NCBI GenBank assembly: GCA_964016985.1
Contig: OZ024827.1
Span: 73,852,953 to 73,916,952 of the forward strand
Direction of reading: 5' to 3'
Source of the DNA: Anodontia alba
Taxonomy: Eukaryota > Mollusca > Bivalvia > Lucinida > Lucinidae
DNA: 64,000 bases
In this document: piece by piece, positions 10,567-22,076 of the stretch
How the letters are laid out: the number at the start of each line of letters is the position of its first letter
Numbering within the stretch: the first letter of the stretch is position 1
The notes under the pieces: model-generated
Seen by the model: only the letters and a program-made list of their open reading frames with translations
Databases searched by the model: none
Told to the model about the DNA's origin: nothing
Program-made: the position numbers and the translations under genes

Positions 10567-11271
10567 ATGGATTTCCAGTCTGACTTCCATATTGACAATA
10601 TTTACGTTGACCAAATGGTGGATCGGATATACCCTACAGAACTCCAGCTAAATAGAGCAAATTCTTCCGATACCGAGGCACCTTTTTTGAATTTGAATCT
10701 ATGTATATCTAATGGTACAGTTTCCACAAAAAATTATGATAAACGGGACGATTTTCATTTTGATATAGTCAATTTCCCTTTTCTGGATGGCGATGTCCCC
10801 CGGCGTACCTCATATGGGGTACACATATCTCAACTTATAAGATTCGCAAGAGCTTCTTCAAATTTTAATTACTTTAACTACCGTAATAAAGCCCTTACTG
10901 CCAAACTTCTTAGGCAGGGCTATCGTTATTTTAAACTTCGTAAAGCGTTTTCGAAATTTTATCGCAGACACAGTGCCTTGTTAGAAAAATATAGCGTCAG
11001 TCTGAAAACACTTCTGCAACAAGGTATATCGGAACCCGAATTTTACAGTACTTACTGTTCAGATTTAGAAAAAATTGTAGGTAAATCTAACTTTTCGGAG
11101 CAATACAGAAAACTTATTAACCGTTATAAAAGAATTGGCTATAGCCTGGATATTATGCGGCAGACTGCATGCCTAGTTGTCAACCCAGTCATTGTTGATG
11201 GCTATGCTTCACTCTTAAATTGCACGACGGCGGTTCGGGCCTCAGACTCATTGACGACCGTAAAACTTTAA
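10567..11271 (+). pseudogene. Reverse-transcriptase-like ORF, C-terminal fragment (copy 1)
   Basis: A 234-residue ORF. Its start looks like the remnant just after the RT catalytic motif (NIYVDQ near residue 12, then IYPTELQLN). Next comes a segment that I recall, without having searched, as a recurrent block in RT proteins of cnidarian, mollusc and fish genomes: APFLNLNL, YDKRDDF, NFPFLDGDVP, SYGVHISQLIRFAR, LRQGYRYFKLR, KFYRRH. This corresponds to the RT thumb and C-terminal region. No endonuclease domain follows the ORF. The upstream fingers and palm are missing, so the fragment cannot act as a polymerase. The exact retroelement class is unresolved; a Penelope-like affinity is possible. Confidence 0.55.
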
Positions 11272-11830
11272 CCAGTGGGTTGGGGCTTGACGATATGTCT
11301 TTGACTTGGCCCACCGTGGTTCAACTATTGGTTTTCATTTACTCTGGCATACAGTAGAATTAGCCATGAGTACTCGTCTTTGTTTATTATAGTGATTTAT
11401 TTGATTTTTATGTTTTCGCTTTGATGCATTGACTGAGTTGGGAGCCTTATGCGAACCGAATTTTTATGTATTTCTGTATTAAGAGTAGCATCGGGACCCA
11501 GGGTGAAGTTAGCTAGCTGTAAAAGTGTTTTAAAACCCCGGTGGTTTGCTCTACCGACCGTTCTAAGGCGGTGGTCCTGGTGTAAGTCTTACTCTTTGTT
11601 GCTTTGTGGTTTATTCTACGAGGCGATTTGTTGTATGTCTTTCCGTGTGTCGTTTTGTGCTTGTGTTTTTCACTCCTTTTAGTATGGGGAAGAGAGAGCT
11701 AATCTTAGTGCTTTTCGTACGTTTGTTCGGTTTGTGCTTGTTTAGATTTGTCGGTTTTCTCTTCCTCTTGGGGTCTGGGAAGGGCTGCGGTTTGTGATTG
11801 TGGCACTCCCTGGACTTTTTTCTTACCTTT
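11272..11830. other. 3' UTR of retroelement copy 1
   Basis: Non-coding sequence matching 13786-14395 after copy 2, with scattered substitutions and indels. It ends in the shared CTTACC T-run. Confidence 0.55.
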
Positions 11831-13203
11831 TTTCCACACTCTCATATTGTATATGAGATTCATCAGCAAAGGGCAATGGCACATTTTTGACAAGGGAGAC
11901 AATTTGTGTGACTTCCTGTTTGCTTTCCTCCATTTTTTGTTTTTTGGTTTTGTTTTGTTTTTAGTGTCTACTCTTAAAGGGAAGCATTTGCTTCCCTTGT
12001 CGACTCTAAACGGAAAAGATTTGCCCTCAAGGGGAGTTAAAATACACATGTTTTTAAAAGAAGCAAACCATTTTTGAGTTATATTCCTTGTTATTGTATC
12101 TCTAAGCCTACAGCTAATGGACAAACTATAGCAACGCTTTTTCGCACAGGTATTGCCCACAAGTAAAATTAACCTTTACCACCCGCAAGGCAATTGTAAC
12201 TGACGATGAATTCATTTTGTTTTCTCATTTTGCGCAGAACAAAGGCATTGGCGTTTCATGCAAATTAAAGAGATAATTTGCAGGAAATGCTAAAGTCTAT
12301 CGTTATCGTTATTTTATTATCTTTTATTATTTTTATTGCCTGTATATCATGTTATATTTTGTATTATATGTTTGTAGACGATGAGCTCTTATATGCTTAA
12401 ATCAAGTAAATTTATGTTCTGTTCTGTTAAAATGAAATTTCCAATGGTTTGATGGGTTGAATCACAGTTAATATCAATCATAATTCCATCCATTCGTATT
12501 TTCCCGGAGATAAGCCTCACATGTCAAAGAAAAGTATTCTGTGTTAGGTTGTTGGAAACATTTGACACCATATGCTTTCAATCAAAGTTTTAAATGACTT
12601 CAACATTGTTTATAGGAATGCAAAACAGTAGCATACTTTCATTTTTCATTTGTCTGTGTCCGTTTGGTCTTTCCGCTCTAGAAATGATGAAGAGACAGTC
12701 CAAATTACGAAAAATAATGAGACTAGGATTTCTTTTAAGCAATATCATACGTACGTTTACTTGCCTAATCATATCGACGACTCATTGTACACGTGCAAGG
12801 CAGATTTTGTCGTGGGCTTTTTTTCTGTTTCTTAAATCTGAATCTAAAGCAATCTGCTGGATATAATAAAATAATAATAATAATAATGATAATAATAATA
12901 TTAATAAACGAAGCAACGAACAAAGAACCCCTAGTGTGTTACTTTTTTATTATTATTATTATTATTTTTTTTTTTATTTATTTATTTGTTTTACTTCCCC
13001 AAGAAAAGAACTCTTTGGAGACAATTTTAAAAAAACTTTCCGCGACAAGAATAATATTTGTTTTTTGTTTATAATTTGAGCCGCAGAAAGCTTACCATCG
13101 GACACATGCCCCCAGCGAAAATTCAGCTCTGCCTGCGCATTCGCACAGTCTGACCAGAATCTTTACTGACGCATTTTCGACAGCCAAGGATGCAACGTTT
13201 CTT
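11831..13203. other. Left-arm sequence between the two RT fragments
   Basis: No gene seen. It matches the right arm (about 19785-21120) in inverted orientation throughout, including an (AAT)/(ATT)-rich microsatellite at 12867-12970 whose partner is the ATT run near 20028-20060. Confidence 0.55.
12867..12970. repeat. AAT/ATT trinucleotide microsatellite pair
   Basis: Runs of AATAAT at 12867-12904 and of ATTATT at 12946-12965, followed by poly-T. The two opposed runs could pair. Confidence 0.8.
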
Positions 13204-14395
13204 CTCGATTTGAATCTATGTATATCTAATGGTACAGTTTCCACAAAAATGTATGATAAACGGGACGATTTTGATTTTGATATAGATAATTTTCCTTTCC
13301 TGGATTGCGATGTCCCCCGGCGTACCTTATATGGGGTATACATATCTCAACTTATAAGATTCGCCAGAGCTTCTTCCAATTTTAATTACTTTAACTGCCG
13401 TAATAAAGCCCTTACTGCCAAACTTCTTAGGCAGGGCTATCGTTATTTTAAACATCGTAAGGCGTTTTCGAAATTTTATCGCAGACACAGTACCTTGTTA
13501 GAAAAATATAGCGTCAGTCTGAAAACACTTCTGCAACAAGGTATATCGGAACCTGAATTTTACGGTTACTTAGTGTACAGATTTAGAAAAAATGTAGGAA
13601 AATCTAACTTTTCGGAGCAATTCAGAAAACTTATTAACCGTTATAAAAGAATTAGCTTTAGCCTGGATATTATGCGGCAGAATGCATGCCTAGTTGTCAA
13701 CCCAATCATTGTTAATGGCTATGCTTCGCTCTTTAATTACACGACGGCGATTCGGGCCTCAGACTCATTGACGGCCTCTTCCTAAAACTTTAACCAGTGG
13801 GTTGGGCTTGGCGATATGCCTTTGGCTTGGCCCGCCGTGGTTCAATTATTGGTTTTCTTTTACTCTGGCATACAGTAGATATAGCCATGAGTACTCGTCT
13901 TTGTTTATTATAGTGATTATTTTGATTTTTATGTTTTCGCTTTGATGCATTGACTGAGTTGGGAGCCTTTATGCGAACCGAATTTTTATGTATTTTTGTA
14001 TTAAGAGTAGCATTGGGACCAGGGTGGATTTGGCTAGCTGTAAAAGTGCTTTAACCCCCCCCCCCCCCTGCCCCCACCTGGTGGTTTACTCTACTGACCG
14101 TTCTAAGGCGGCGGTCCCGTGTTAGTCTTACTCTTTGTTGCTTTGTGGTTTATTCTACGAGGCGATTTGTTTTATGTCTTACCTTCTGTCATTTTGTTCT
14201 TGTGTTTTTCAGTCCTTTTAGCATTGCGATTATCTCGCTTGGGGAAGAGAGAGCTAATCTTAGTGCTTTTCGTACGCTAGTTCGATTTGTGCTTGTTTGG
14301 ATTTGTCGGTTTCCTCTTCCTCTTGGTGTCTGGGAAGGGCAGCGGTTTGTGATTGTGGCACTCTCTGGAACTTTCTCTTACCCTTTTTTCATGCA
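13204..14395 (+). mobile_element. 5'-truncated retroelement copy 2
   Basis: A second copy of the retroelement at 10562-11830, in direct orientation, starting about 120 bases further into the ORF. The right arm has the uninterrupted site: GCGTTTCTTCATGCAGACA at about 19775-19793. In the left arm the insertion splits it between TTTCTTC and ATGCAGACA. A C homopolymer at 14056-14069 lies in its 3' UTR. Confidence 0.65.
13210..13785 (+). pseudogene. Reverse-transcriptase-like ORF, C-terminal fragment (copy 2)
   Basis: A 191-residue ORF about 90 per cent identical to the copy at 10567-11271 but lacking its first 40 or so residues. It keeps the YDKRDDF, NFPFLDCDVP, YGVYISQLIRFAR and KFYRRH blocks and reads through GISEPEFYGYLVYRF, where copy 1 is altered (EFYSTYCSDL). 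Different damage in the two copies suggests independent decay. It has no promoter, catalytic centre or start of its own. Confidence 0.55.
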
Positions 14396-14534
14396 GACAA
14401 CGAGTATTCTGATCAGACTACACGGATGCGCAACCTGACTTGAGTCTTCGTTGGGCGCAAATGTCAGAATGTACGTTTTCTTACGTTGAGGTTTATTTCT
14501 TGTCATCAGATTAAAATTAATGAACAAACAGATG

Positions 14535-14745
14535 CTTTTAACCCCGCCAAGAAAACCTGCATCTGAAAATGTCGTGTGTTTATGTCGTCTGCTGAATATT
14601 CTTGTAGACTTTTGAAACCTATTTTTGCATATAGGCAAACAGTGTGGACCCAGATCAGATTGGGTCCACACTGTTTGCAAAAATGACGTTTAAAATCACA
14701 AGCAGATGACAAAGCAGACGACAATAGTTGTGACTGGCGCTTTAA
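14535..14745. mobile_element. Hairpin MITE (GCAAACAGTGTGGACC family)
   Basis: It holds a strong palindrome, GGCAAACAGTGTGGACCCAG against its complement ending GTCCACACTGTTTGCA, with outer partial inversions (GTCGTCTGCT / AGCAGACGAC). Related copies lie at about 53255-53455 and 55960-56190. It is absent from the matching point of the right arm. Confidence 0.65.
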
Positions 14746-14765
14746 GGGTTAATTCTGACTCGCTG

Positions 14766-15020
14766 TGATGCGCTTGAGTCTTCATTGGGCGCAAATGTCA
14801 GAATGTACGTTTTCTTACGTTGGGGTTTATTTCTTGTCATCAGATTAAAGTTAATAAACAAACAGACGCTTTTAATTCTGACTCGCTATGATGCGCTTGA
14901 GTCTTCGTTGGGCGCAAATGTCAGAATGTACGTTTTCTTACGTTGGGGTTTATTTCTTGTCATCAGATTAAGGTTAACAGACAAACAAATGCTTTTAATT
15001 CTGACTCTCTGTGATGCGCT
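14766..15020. repeat. 123-bp tandem repeat
   Basis: Two full units of exactly 123 bases (TGATGCGC recurs at 14766, 14889 and 15012). A partial, diverged unit precedes the hairpin MITE at 14425-14535. The right arm has one matching unit (about 19625-19740, inverted), so the tandem expansion happened in the left arm after the duplication. Confidence 0.8.
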
Positions 15021-15659
15021 ATAGAAGTTAGCTATAGAAGTTAGCCTCTCTCCATTCTTCAACCCTTATTTTTTTCATGGACATTCTAATAAACTAATTA
15101 TTATATTATTCCTAAGATTTTAATGTTACCTACATATAAATAAAAACGCTTATTTATTCATAATAATTATTGATGCTTATCTCATGATTCATATTTTTAT
15201 TTAGTATATAGGTAGAATCAAGGAGTGGAGATTGTAAGAGTCAAAAATAATATTTCACAACTGCGAATCGCCTAGATATTCGGATAGAACTGTCTGAGCA
15301 AATAGAGTAGAAACGCATCCGATTGTTGAGGTAAGTCTGGTTAGGGTCTGTATTGTTTATCATTGTCAGCTTTTTTATACACATGATCTCCAGGGCCAAG
15401 GTTTATATTCATTCCTCAGAGTAAAGGTCTAAGATCCGAAAATTTAAGACATGTACATGTACTAAGGTATTTAGTCAATCAAAATGATAGTTTTATGTCA
15501 TTTTAGTCATGTTAGTACACGATATCAAACTGTTCTTATAAATTTCATCAATGAAAGTCAGTTTTCATGTGAAAGCGCTGAATGTGCTTTGCAAATCTCG
15601 ATCCTCAAAGTTAAGGTCGACCTCACTTGAACTTGAGGGACGATTGTAAACCTGGGCGC
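15021..15659. other. Non-coding left-arm stretch
   Basis: No gene seen. The part at 15180-15330 aligns inverted with 19275-19440. About 300 bases (15350-15640) appear to have no partner in the right arm. Confidence 0.45.
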
Positions 15660-17195
15660 AGGTACTCAGATTGTCTTGTTCAAAAATTTGCAGAATACAG
15701 AAACAGCTTAATCACGAAGATTCGTCAGATCGGTAGACTACAGAAACAACTTGTGTCAAACAGATTCTTTAATCACGAAGATTCTTCGAACTTGCAGAAT
15801 GCCGATTCAGCTTTAATCACGCGTATTCTTCAGATTTATGGAATAAAAAAATAATCAAGCAGATTATTTAGATTTGTGTAATACAGAAATAGCTTTAACC
15901 ACATAGATTCTTCAGATAGATACAATACAGACACTGCTTTATTCACGCAAAAATCTGCTGATTAGAAGATTACAGAAACTGAGCTGTAGAATATAGATAC
16001 ATAAGGAATCATGCAAATTATTCAGATTTGTAGAATATAGGAACATATCTAATCACGCTGATTCAATCGATTTGTAGAGTACAGATACAGCTTAATAACG
16101 CTTATTCTTCAGTCTTGTAGAATACAGAAACAGTTTTCATCACACTGATGGTTTAATCACAAATATTTTTGGATTTGTCAAAATTTAGATGCAAGCTTAA
16201 ATCACGCAGATGATTCAAGTTTGCAGAATACAAAAACAGCTTTTAGCATGCAGAATCTTCAAATTTGTAGAAAACAGAAGCGGCTTTAGTCATGCAGAGT
16301 CTAGTGATTAGTAGAATACAGAAACATGTTAAGAAATGCTGATTCTTTAGACTTGTAGAATCAGATACAGCATGCTCATCGGATCGGTAGAATACAGTAA
16401 CGGATTTAATCACGCAGATTCTTCAGATTAGTAGAATATTGAAACGACTATATCACACAGATTCTTCAGACTTGTAGAATACAGAAACAGTTTTAATCAT
16501 GGAGAATTTTTAGATTGGTAGAATACAGAAACAACTTTATTCGCTCAAGTTCTTCAAATTTGTAGAAAACGGAAACAGCATTAACTACGCAGAATCTTCA
16601 GAGTGGAATACATTAATATACATGGCATAAATTACGCAGATGATTCAGTTTTATAGAGTACAGAAACAGATTTAATCATGCAGTTCTCCAGATTAGTAGA
16701 ATGCAGATACAGTTTTAATCACGCAGTTCTTCAGACATGTAGAATAAAAATACAGCTTTAATCACCAAAAAAATCTTCAAATTTGTAAAATACAGAAACA
16801 GCTTTCATTACGCAGATTCTTCAAATTGGTTGAATACAGAAGCAGCTTTGAACACGTAGATCCCTCGGGTAGAATACAGAAACAACTATAATCACTCAGA
16901 TTCTACAGATTATCGAATTCAGAAACAGCTTTATTATTGCAGATTCTTAAAATTGGTAAATACTGAAACATCTTTAATTACGCAGATTATTCAGATATAG
17001 AATAGTCACATAGATGTTTCTGGTTTATATTATACAGAAACAGTTTTGGTCTGTCAATTCTCGAGTTTTGTAGAATACAGAAACAGATTCAACCATGCAG
17101 ATTATCCAGATTTGTAGATTACAGAAACAGCTTCAATCATAAATTCATTTATAGAATTGTAGAATACAGAAACAGTTTCATTCACGCAGATTATG
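15660..17195. repeat. 44-bp tandem satellite, left array
   Basis: About 35 degenerate units of roughly 44 bases, each with the landmarks TTTGTAGAATACAGAAACAG and AATCACGCAGATTCTTCAGA. Units differ by substitutions and small indels, as in an old minisatellite. Short ORFs such as 15627-15854 are accidents of the repeat. The same unit occurs in opposite orientation at 18290-19240. Confidence 0.9.
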
Positions 17196-18289
17196 ATAAC
17201 TATAAAATATTTCTTTTTTTTTTTTCATCCAAACGTCTTAATTTAACCCTATCTGTTGTCCATTGAAACAAAAATTAAGAATATGGTACCTAATTGAAAA
17301 GCACATAGCTGCAAAAACAACATAATAAATGCTTTTGGAATAAAATGGCAACAGTGTATGTATCTTTTTGAAAACTGGTATAGAAATAAAATAGTTTGAT
17401 GAGAGACCCTGACACCTTATTTGACAGTAGTAGTAAGCTAGATGGCTTTACTGGATCTTGATGTGGAGATGACCGAACCAGAATTCCTTTTTTTTTCTTT
17501 CTTTTTGTTACCAATATTAGTTTTCTTTTTTTTTCTTTTTTGCTGTCTTGTTTTCTCCATTTCCGAAAACAAAGTCATTCTCTGTCATTTCTATTATCCA
17601 TTTGTAGATATGCTTGTAGGCTAGCTTTGATTTTAGTCAGTTTTAACTGCTGTGATTATCCTAATGTATTGGGGCAGTCAGACCTGAGTTTTTGGCATCA
17701 GTGAGTGTTGGGGTGGACTGTTTGTTTTGGGTAGATGCTAATAAAGATGTTGCAAACATCAATAAGACGTCAGAATAAGACGTCAGATCACAACGTGTTA
17801 GAGATGGGAAATATTACACATATGTCTGAATATTAAAATATCTCAGACAAGATAAGGCAATTATATATTCTATTTGTATAACATTGTTAACTTATGCATA
17901 ATCACATGATTAGTATAATTGATGATAATGTCATTAAACAAAGTTTTGTAGACTGTAAAACTATTCCGTAGATTTTACGGTAAATACTGGCAGCTGGCTG
18001 TCAGTACATGTGCCGCAAATTACGAGCGCCAATACATTATTTACAATAATAATTACGCATATTAGGGCAGTGTAGGGCAAGATAGGTAATGTATAAGACA
18101 TAGTACGGACGTGAGCTAACGCACCGTATCTTGAGCTTACATATCCATACCCCATTGTACGAGGTAATTTTTGCAAAAGTTCTACGGGCTTCCGTAAAAA
18201 AATACGGTAAAGTTGCTGGCAGCCAGTCGTCAGTATTTACCGTAAAATCGATGGGAATTTTTACAGTGTATAATATATGTAACAATATA
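17196..18289. other. Central loop of the inverted duplication
   Basis: An AT-rich spacer of about 1.1 kb between the two opposed 44-bp arrays. It has T-rich runs (17209-17225, 17488-17540), a TIR element at 17952-18267 and no convincing gene. Confidence 0.6.
17952..18267. mobile_element. MITE with ACTGTAAAA terminal inverted repeats
   Basis: Inverted ends of about 45 bases: ACTGTAAAACTATTCCGTAG, GATTTTACGGTAAATACTG, and the complement ending TTTTACAGT. It is 316 bases long and encodes no protein. Target duplication is unclear. It sits in the loop of the large palindrome. Confidence 0.65.
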
Positions 18290-19240
18290 TGTTTCTGTAT
18301 TCTACAAGACTATATATATTTCTGTATTCTACAAGAATTAGGAATCTGTGTGATTAAAACTGTTTCTGTAATCTACCAATCTGAAGATTCTGCTAGATGA
18401 AAGTTGTTTCTGTTTTCTATAAATTTGAAGAATTTGCGTGATTGAAGTTGTGTCTGTATTCTACGTCTGAAGAATCTGTGTGCTTTAAACTGTATCTGCA
18501 TTCTCTAAGTCTTAAGAATCTGTGTATTCTACCAATCAGAAAAATCTACGTGATTAAAGCTGTTTCTGTATTCTACAAGACCGACAAATCTGTGTGATTT
18601 GACTGGGTTCTATATTGTACAAATCTCCGTGATTAAAGCTGTTTCTGTATTCTACAAGATTGGCGAACCCGTTATTATAGTTGTTTCTATATTCTACAAA
18701 TCTGAAGAATCTGCGTGACTAAAGCTATTTCTGTATGCTACTAATCTGAAGATTTTGCGTAATTTCAGTTGTGTATCTATATTCTACAAGTCTGAAGAAT
18801 CTGCGTTTTTAAAGCTGTTTCTATATCCTACTAATCAGTTATCTCTTTGTGATTAAAGTTGTTTCTGTATTCTACAAATCTGAAGAATCTGCATGATTAA
18901 TCTGTTTCTGTATTCTGCAAATCTGAATAATCTGCGTGATTGAAGCTGTTTCCGTATTCTACCAATCTGAAAAAGTCTGAATAATATACGAGATTAAAGA
19001 TATTTCTTTATTGTATCACTCTAAAGAATCTGCGTGATTAAGGCTGTTTCTGTATTCTACCTGTCTGAAGAAAATCAGAATGATCTGCGGTGTTAAAGTT
19101 GTTTCGGTATTCTTCCTATTCCTGAAGAATCTGCGTAATAAAAATCTGCTTCAGTATTCTACGCATGATTTAAAGGATCTGTGCTATAACAGCCGTTTCT
19201 GCATCCTGCAAATCTTTGAACAAGACGTTCTGACTACTTG
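18290..19240. repeat. 44-bp tandem satellite, right array (inverted)
   Basis: About 21 units of the same repeat as 15660-17195, in reverse complement (CTGTTTCTGTATTCTACAAA and TCTGAAGAATCTGCGTGATT landmarks). The flanking bases on the outer side (GAACAAGAC) also match the outer flank of the left array. Confidence 0.9.
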
Positions 19241-20026
19241 GTGATCACATGTCTAAAGATGCTGACTTGATGGTGAACAATACTGACTCTGACCAGACTT
19301 ACCTAAACAATCGGATGCGATTCCATCCTGTTGCCCAGACAGTTCTGTCCGAATATTTAGGCGAATAGCGATTGTTAAATACTATTGTTTGACTCTTACA
19401 GTTCCTACTCCTTGATTCTATATTTTACTAAAGAAAATTATGAAGCATGGGATAAGCATTGAACGTTTCTATTCATATGTACTTTGCATTAAAACCTCAG
19501 GAATAAATAAGTAAACAGTTTGTTTAGTTGGTTTTAGAACGTCCACGGAAAAATAATGTATTTGGTATGGAGAAAGGAAAACTTAAATAGAGAATCACAA
19601 AAAATCACACACATAAATCCGTTATTATAAGCATCTGTCTGTCTGTTAACCTTTAACCTGATGACAATAAATAAACCCCAACGTGAGAAAACGTACATTC
19701 TGTAATTTGCGCCCAACGAAGACTTAAGTGAAGTTGCGCATCCGTGCAGTCTAATCAGAATATTCAATGTCTGCATGAAGAAACGCTGCATCCTTGGTTA
19801 TTCAAAATGCGCCAGTAAGAGTCTAATCAGACTGAGCGAATGCGCAGGCTGCGCTGAATGTTCGCTGGGCGCATTTGTCTGATGGTAGGCTTTCTGCGGC
19901 TCAAATAATTAAAAACCGACAATTTAAAATAATAATCTTATTTGTCAGAGAAAATTTCATTTAAATTGTCTTCAAAGAGTTATTCTCTTCGAAAAGTTAA
20001 AAAAAAAGTATCACACTAAAGTTTCC

Positions 20027-20064
<38 letters not shown>

Positions 20065-21304
20065 TATTTCCGACAGATTGCTAAAGGTTCAGAATTAAAA
20101 ACAAAAACTGCATACTGAGAAAATCTGCATTGCGCGTGCACAATGAAAAGTCGATACGACAAGGAAAGTGAGCATACGTATAACGTTGCTTAAAAGCAAG
20201 ACCAGAAATCTCACTCATTTTTGGAGTTGGGCCGTCTCTTCATCATCTCTGGAGCGAAAAGACCACACTATCGAATGTAAAATGAAAGTATGCTGCCGTT
20301 TTGCATCCCTATAAACAATGTGGAAGTCATTTAAAACTTTGATTGAAAGCATATGGTGTCAAATGTAACAGTTTCTTTCCTTCTTCCTAACACAAAATAC
20401 TTCTCTTTCACATGCGAGGTTTATCATCGGGAAAATGAAAATGGATGGAATAATAGTTGCGATTCAACAAATCAAAACTTTGGAAATTGAATTTTAACAA
20501 ACAAACACAGAACAGACCAGAACATAAATTTACTTGCCTTTAGCATTAAAACAGCTCGTCTACAAACATATATATATATATTAGGAGAACAACTAGATAA
20601 GCTCATGCTTTCATTCTGATCCTACCGTTTGTATATATGTCATGTATGTATACTCATTGTATTTTTTAATAAAATATGTTTAAATGAAAAATGCTGGGTA
20701 ACAAACAGTATCACCAAACGACATTTTCAAACCTTTTCTCTTACGTTTCCCAGAAAATAGGCTTTGCAAATTGTCTCTTACGCCAAAGCTTTTCTGCGAA
20801 AAATACGAAAATAAAATATTATGAATTCATCGTCTGCTGAAATTGCCCAGCGGGCGGTAAAAGCGTTGCCTTGGTTTGTCCATTTGCACTTTATTCTAAG
20901 GGTAATTGATATACTTACAAGGCATACAATCCAGTGAAAATGGTTTGCCTCTTTTGAAAAGGTCTGTAATTTAAAGAGTATAAGAGTAGACCTTTTTTAC
21001 AAAGGGATTGATGTCAAGGAAAGCAAACAGGAAGTTACAAAAACGTCTCCCTTGTCAAACAATTGCCACTGTCCCGTGCTGAGGAATCCCATATACAATG
21101 TGAGAGTGTGGAATTCAAACTCGAATATATGCCCTTTACCACGTGAGCATAAGGAGCGCTCCGCATTTGAATGAGGAATAAAATTAACTTCCAACTTAAA
21201 AGTCAGTATAAGCTACCGTTTACGTAATTTCTGCCCAGGTATCTCGTTATAACCGTTATAAATGGGAATATCGTGCAAATTATGCAGAAAGCGATGCGAC
21301 TTGC

Positions 21305-21360
21305 TATAAAAGCGCCCTGAATGGAACTTTGGGTTACTTCTCCACATAAAGGCGAACAAG
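21305..21360 (+). promoter_or_regulatory. Putative promoter and 5' non-coding exon of the right ZP gene
   Basis: A TATAAAAG box at 21305-21312 is followed 48 bases later by CAAG and the donor GTAGGT at 21361. The block is almost identical to the minus-strand block at 10326-10381. The next plausible acceptor that leads into coding sequence is at 50372-50373, immediately before the signal-peptide ATG. If correct, intron 1 is 29 kb long and is nearly filled by the retrotransposon pile-up. Confidence 0.45.
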
Positions 21361-21455
21361 GTAGGTGGTCTTTATAAACATATTTTCTAGACAATTTGCA
21401 ATCCACGGTTATATCGGTTATTGCTTGTACATCAGAGCGGGCACAACTCATATCA

Positions 21456-22045
21456 ACCTGCGTATCCGCGCACTCTTACCGGACTCTTCTTTGTCCACTT
21501 AAAGCGACAATACATCATTTCCTATTCAATCCGCCCAGTGGACAATCTTATCAGACTGCGAAAATACACAGGCTTATCTGAATCTTCGCTAGGCGCACAT
21601 GTGCTAAGGTACGTTTTCTATCTTTGAGCTTTATGTATATTCATTTATCCAGTGAGTATCCTTATTACTCTTAAGATCTCTAAGATAGCTGGAATATATC
21701 TTTATATCCATGACGCATCATGCACTGTTTCAATATTTGAACCAAAACTTTGAACCAAAACGTATGGAGTCCGCAAAACATCACTCCTACGCTACAAGAT
21801 CTGTCTCGGTGTTCCTTAATGTCCATTTGTGACTGTCCATGCGTCCATCCGTGGTCAGTTAACGAAAGTAACTATAATTCTTAAAGACACCATACCTCAA
21901 ACAGAAATTTTATTATCCAATAATGTTTACTAAATAGACATATGGAACTAATACAATTATAAAATCTAAAGGCAACCTAACAGCCTGTATAAAATTTCAA
22001 TTAGTCTCTAGTTCTTGAACTGGATCAAATGTTTTTTTTTTTTTT

Positions 22046-22076
<31 letters not shown>

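Larger units (their letters stand above)
10562..11830 (+). mobile_element. 5'-truncated retroelement copy 1 (RT C-terminal ORF and 3' UTR)
   Basis: A 1.27-kb insertion in the left arm; the right arm reads straight through the corresponding point (about 21115-21130). It shares its 3' end, CTTACC followed by a T-run, with a second copy at 13204-14395 but starts at a different internal point. A common 3' end with variable 5' truncation is the signature of target-primed insertion. Confidence 0.65.
10215..17195. repeat. Left arm of a large imperfect inverted duplication
   Basis: Read in reverse complement, segments of this arm match the right arm (18290-21455) in order: promoter/donor block (10320-10390 vs 21295-21365), 11830-13200 vs about 19785-21120, 14396-14535 vs 19600-19790, 15180-15330 vs 19275-19440, and the 44-bp arrays. 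The left arm is longer because of two retroelement insertions, a 123-bp tandem repeat and a hairpin MITE. Identity looks around 75-85 per cent by eye, with many indels, so the duplication is not recent. Confidence 0.8.
18290..21455. repeat. Right arm of the large inverted duplication
   Basis: The shorter arm. It runs through the 44-bp array, single copies of the units that are tandem in the left arm, an ATT microsatellite, and the outward-facing TATA/donor block. Homology fades near 21455. It lacks both RT-fragment insertions, so it preserves the pre-insertion sites. Confidence 0.8.

Noticed and set aside
11705..12160. 151-codon minus-strand frame across the end of RT-fragment copy 1
   Set aside because: Spans the insertion boundary and low-complexity T/A-rich DNA, with no match in composition to a protein and no counterpart in copy 2.
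15660..17195. CRISPR-like array (regular 44-bp repeats)
   Set aside because: The whole unit is repeated and degenerate, with no unique spacers between constant repeats, and the DNA is eukaryotic. It is a minisatellite.
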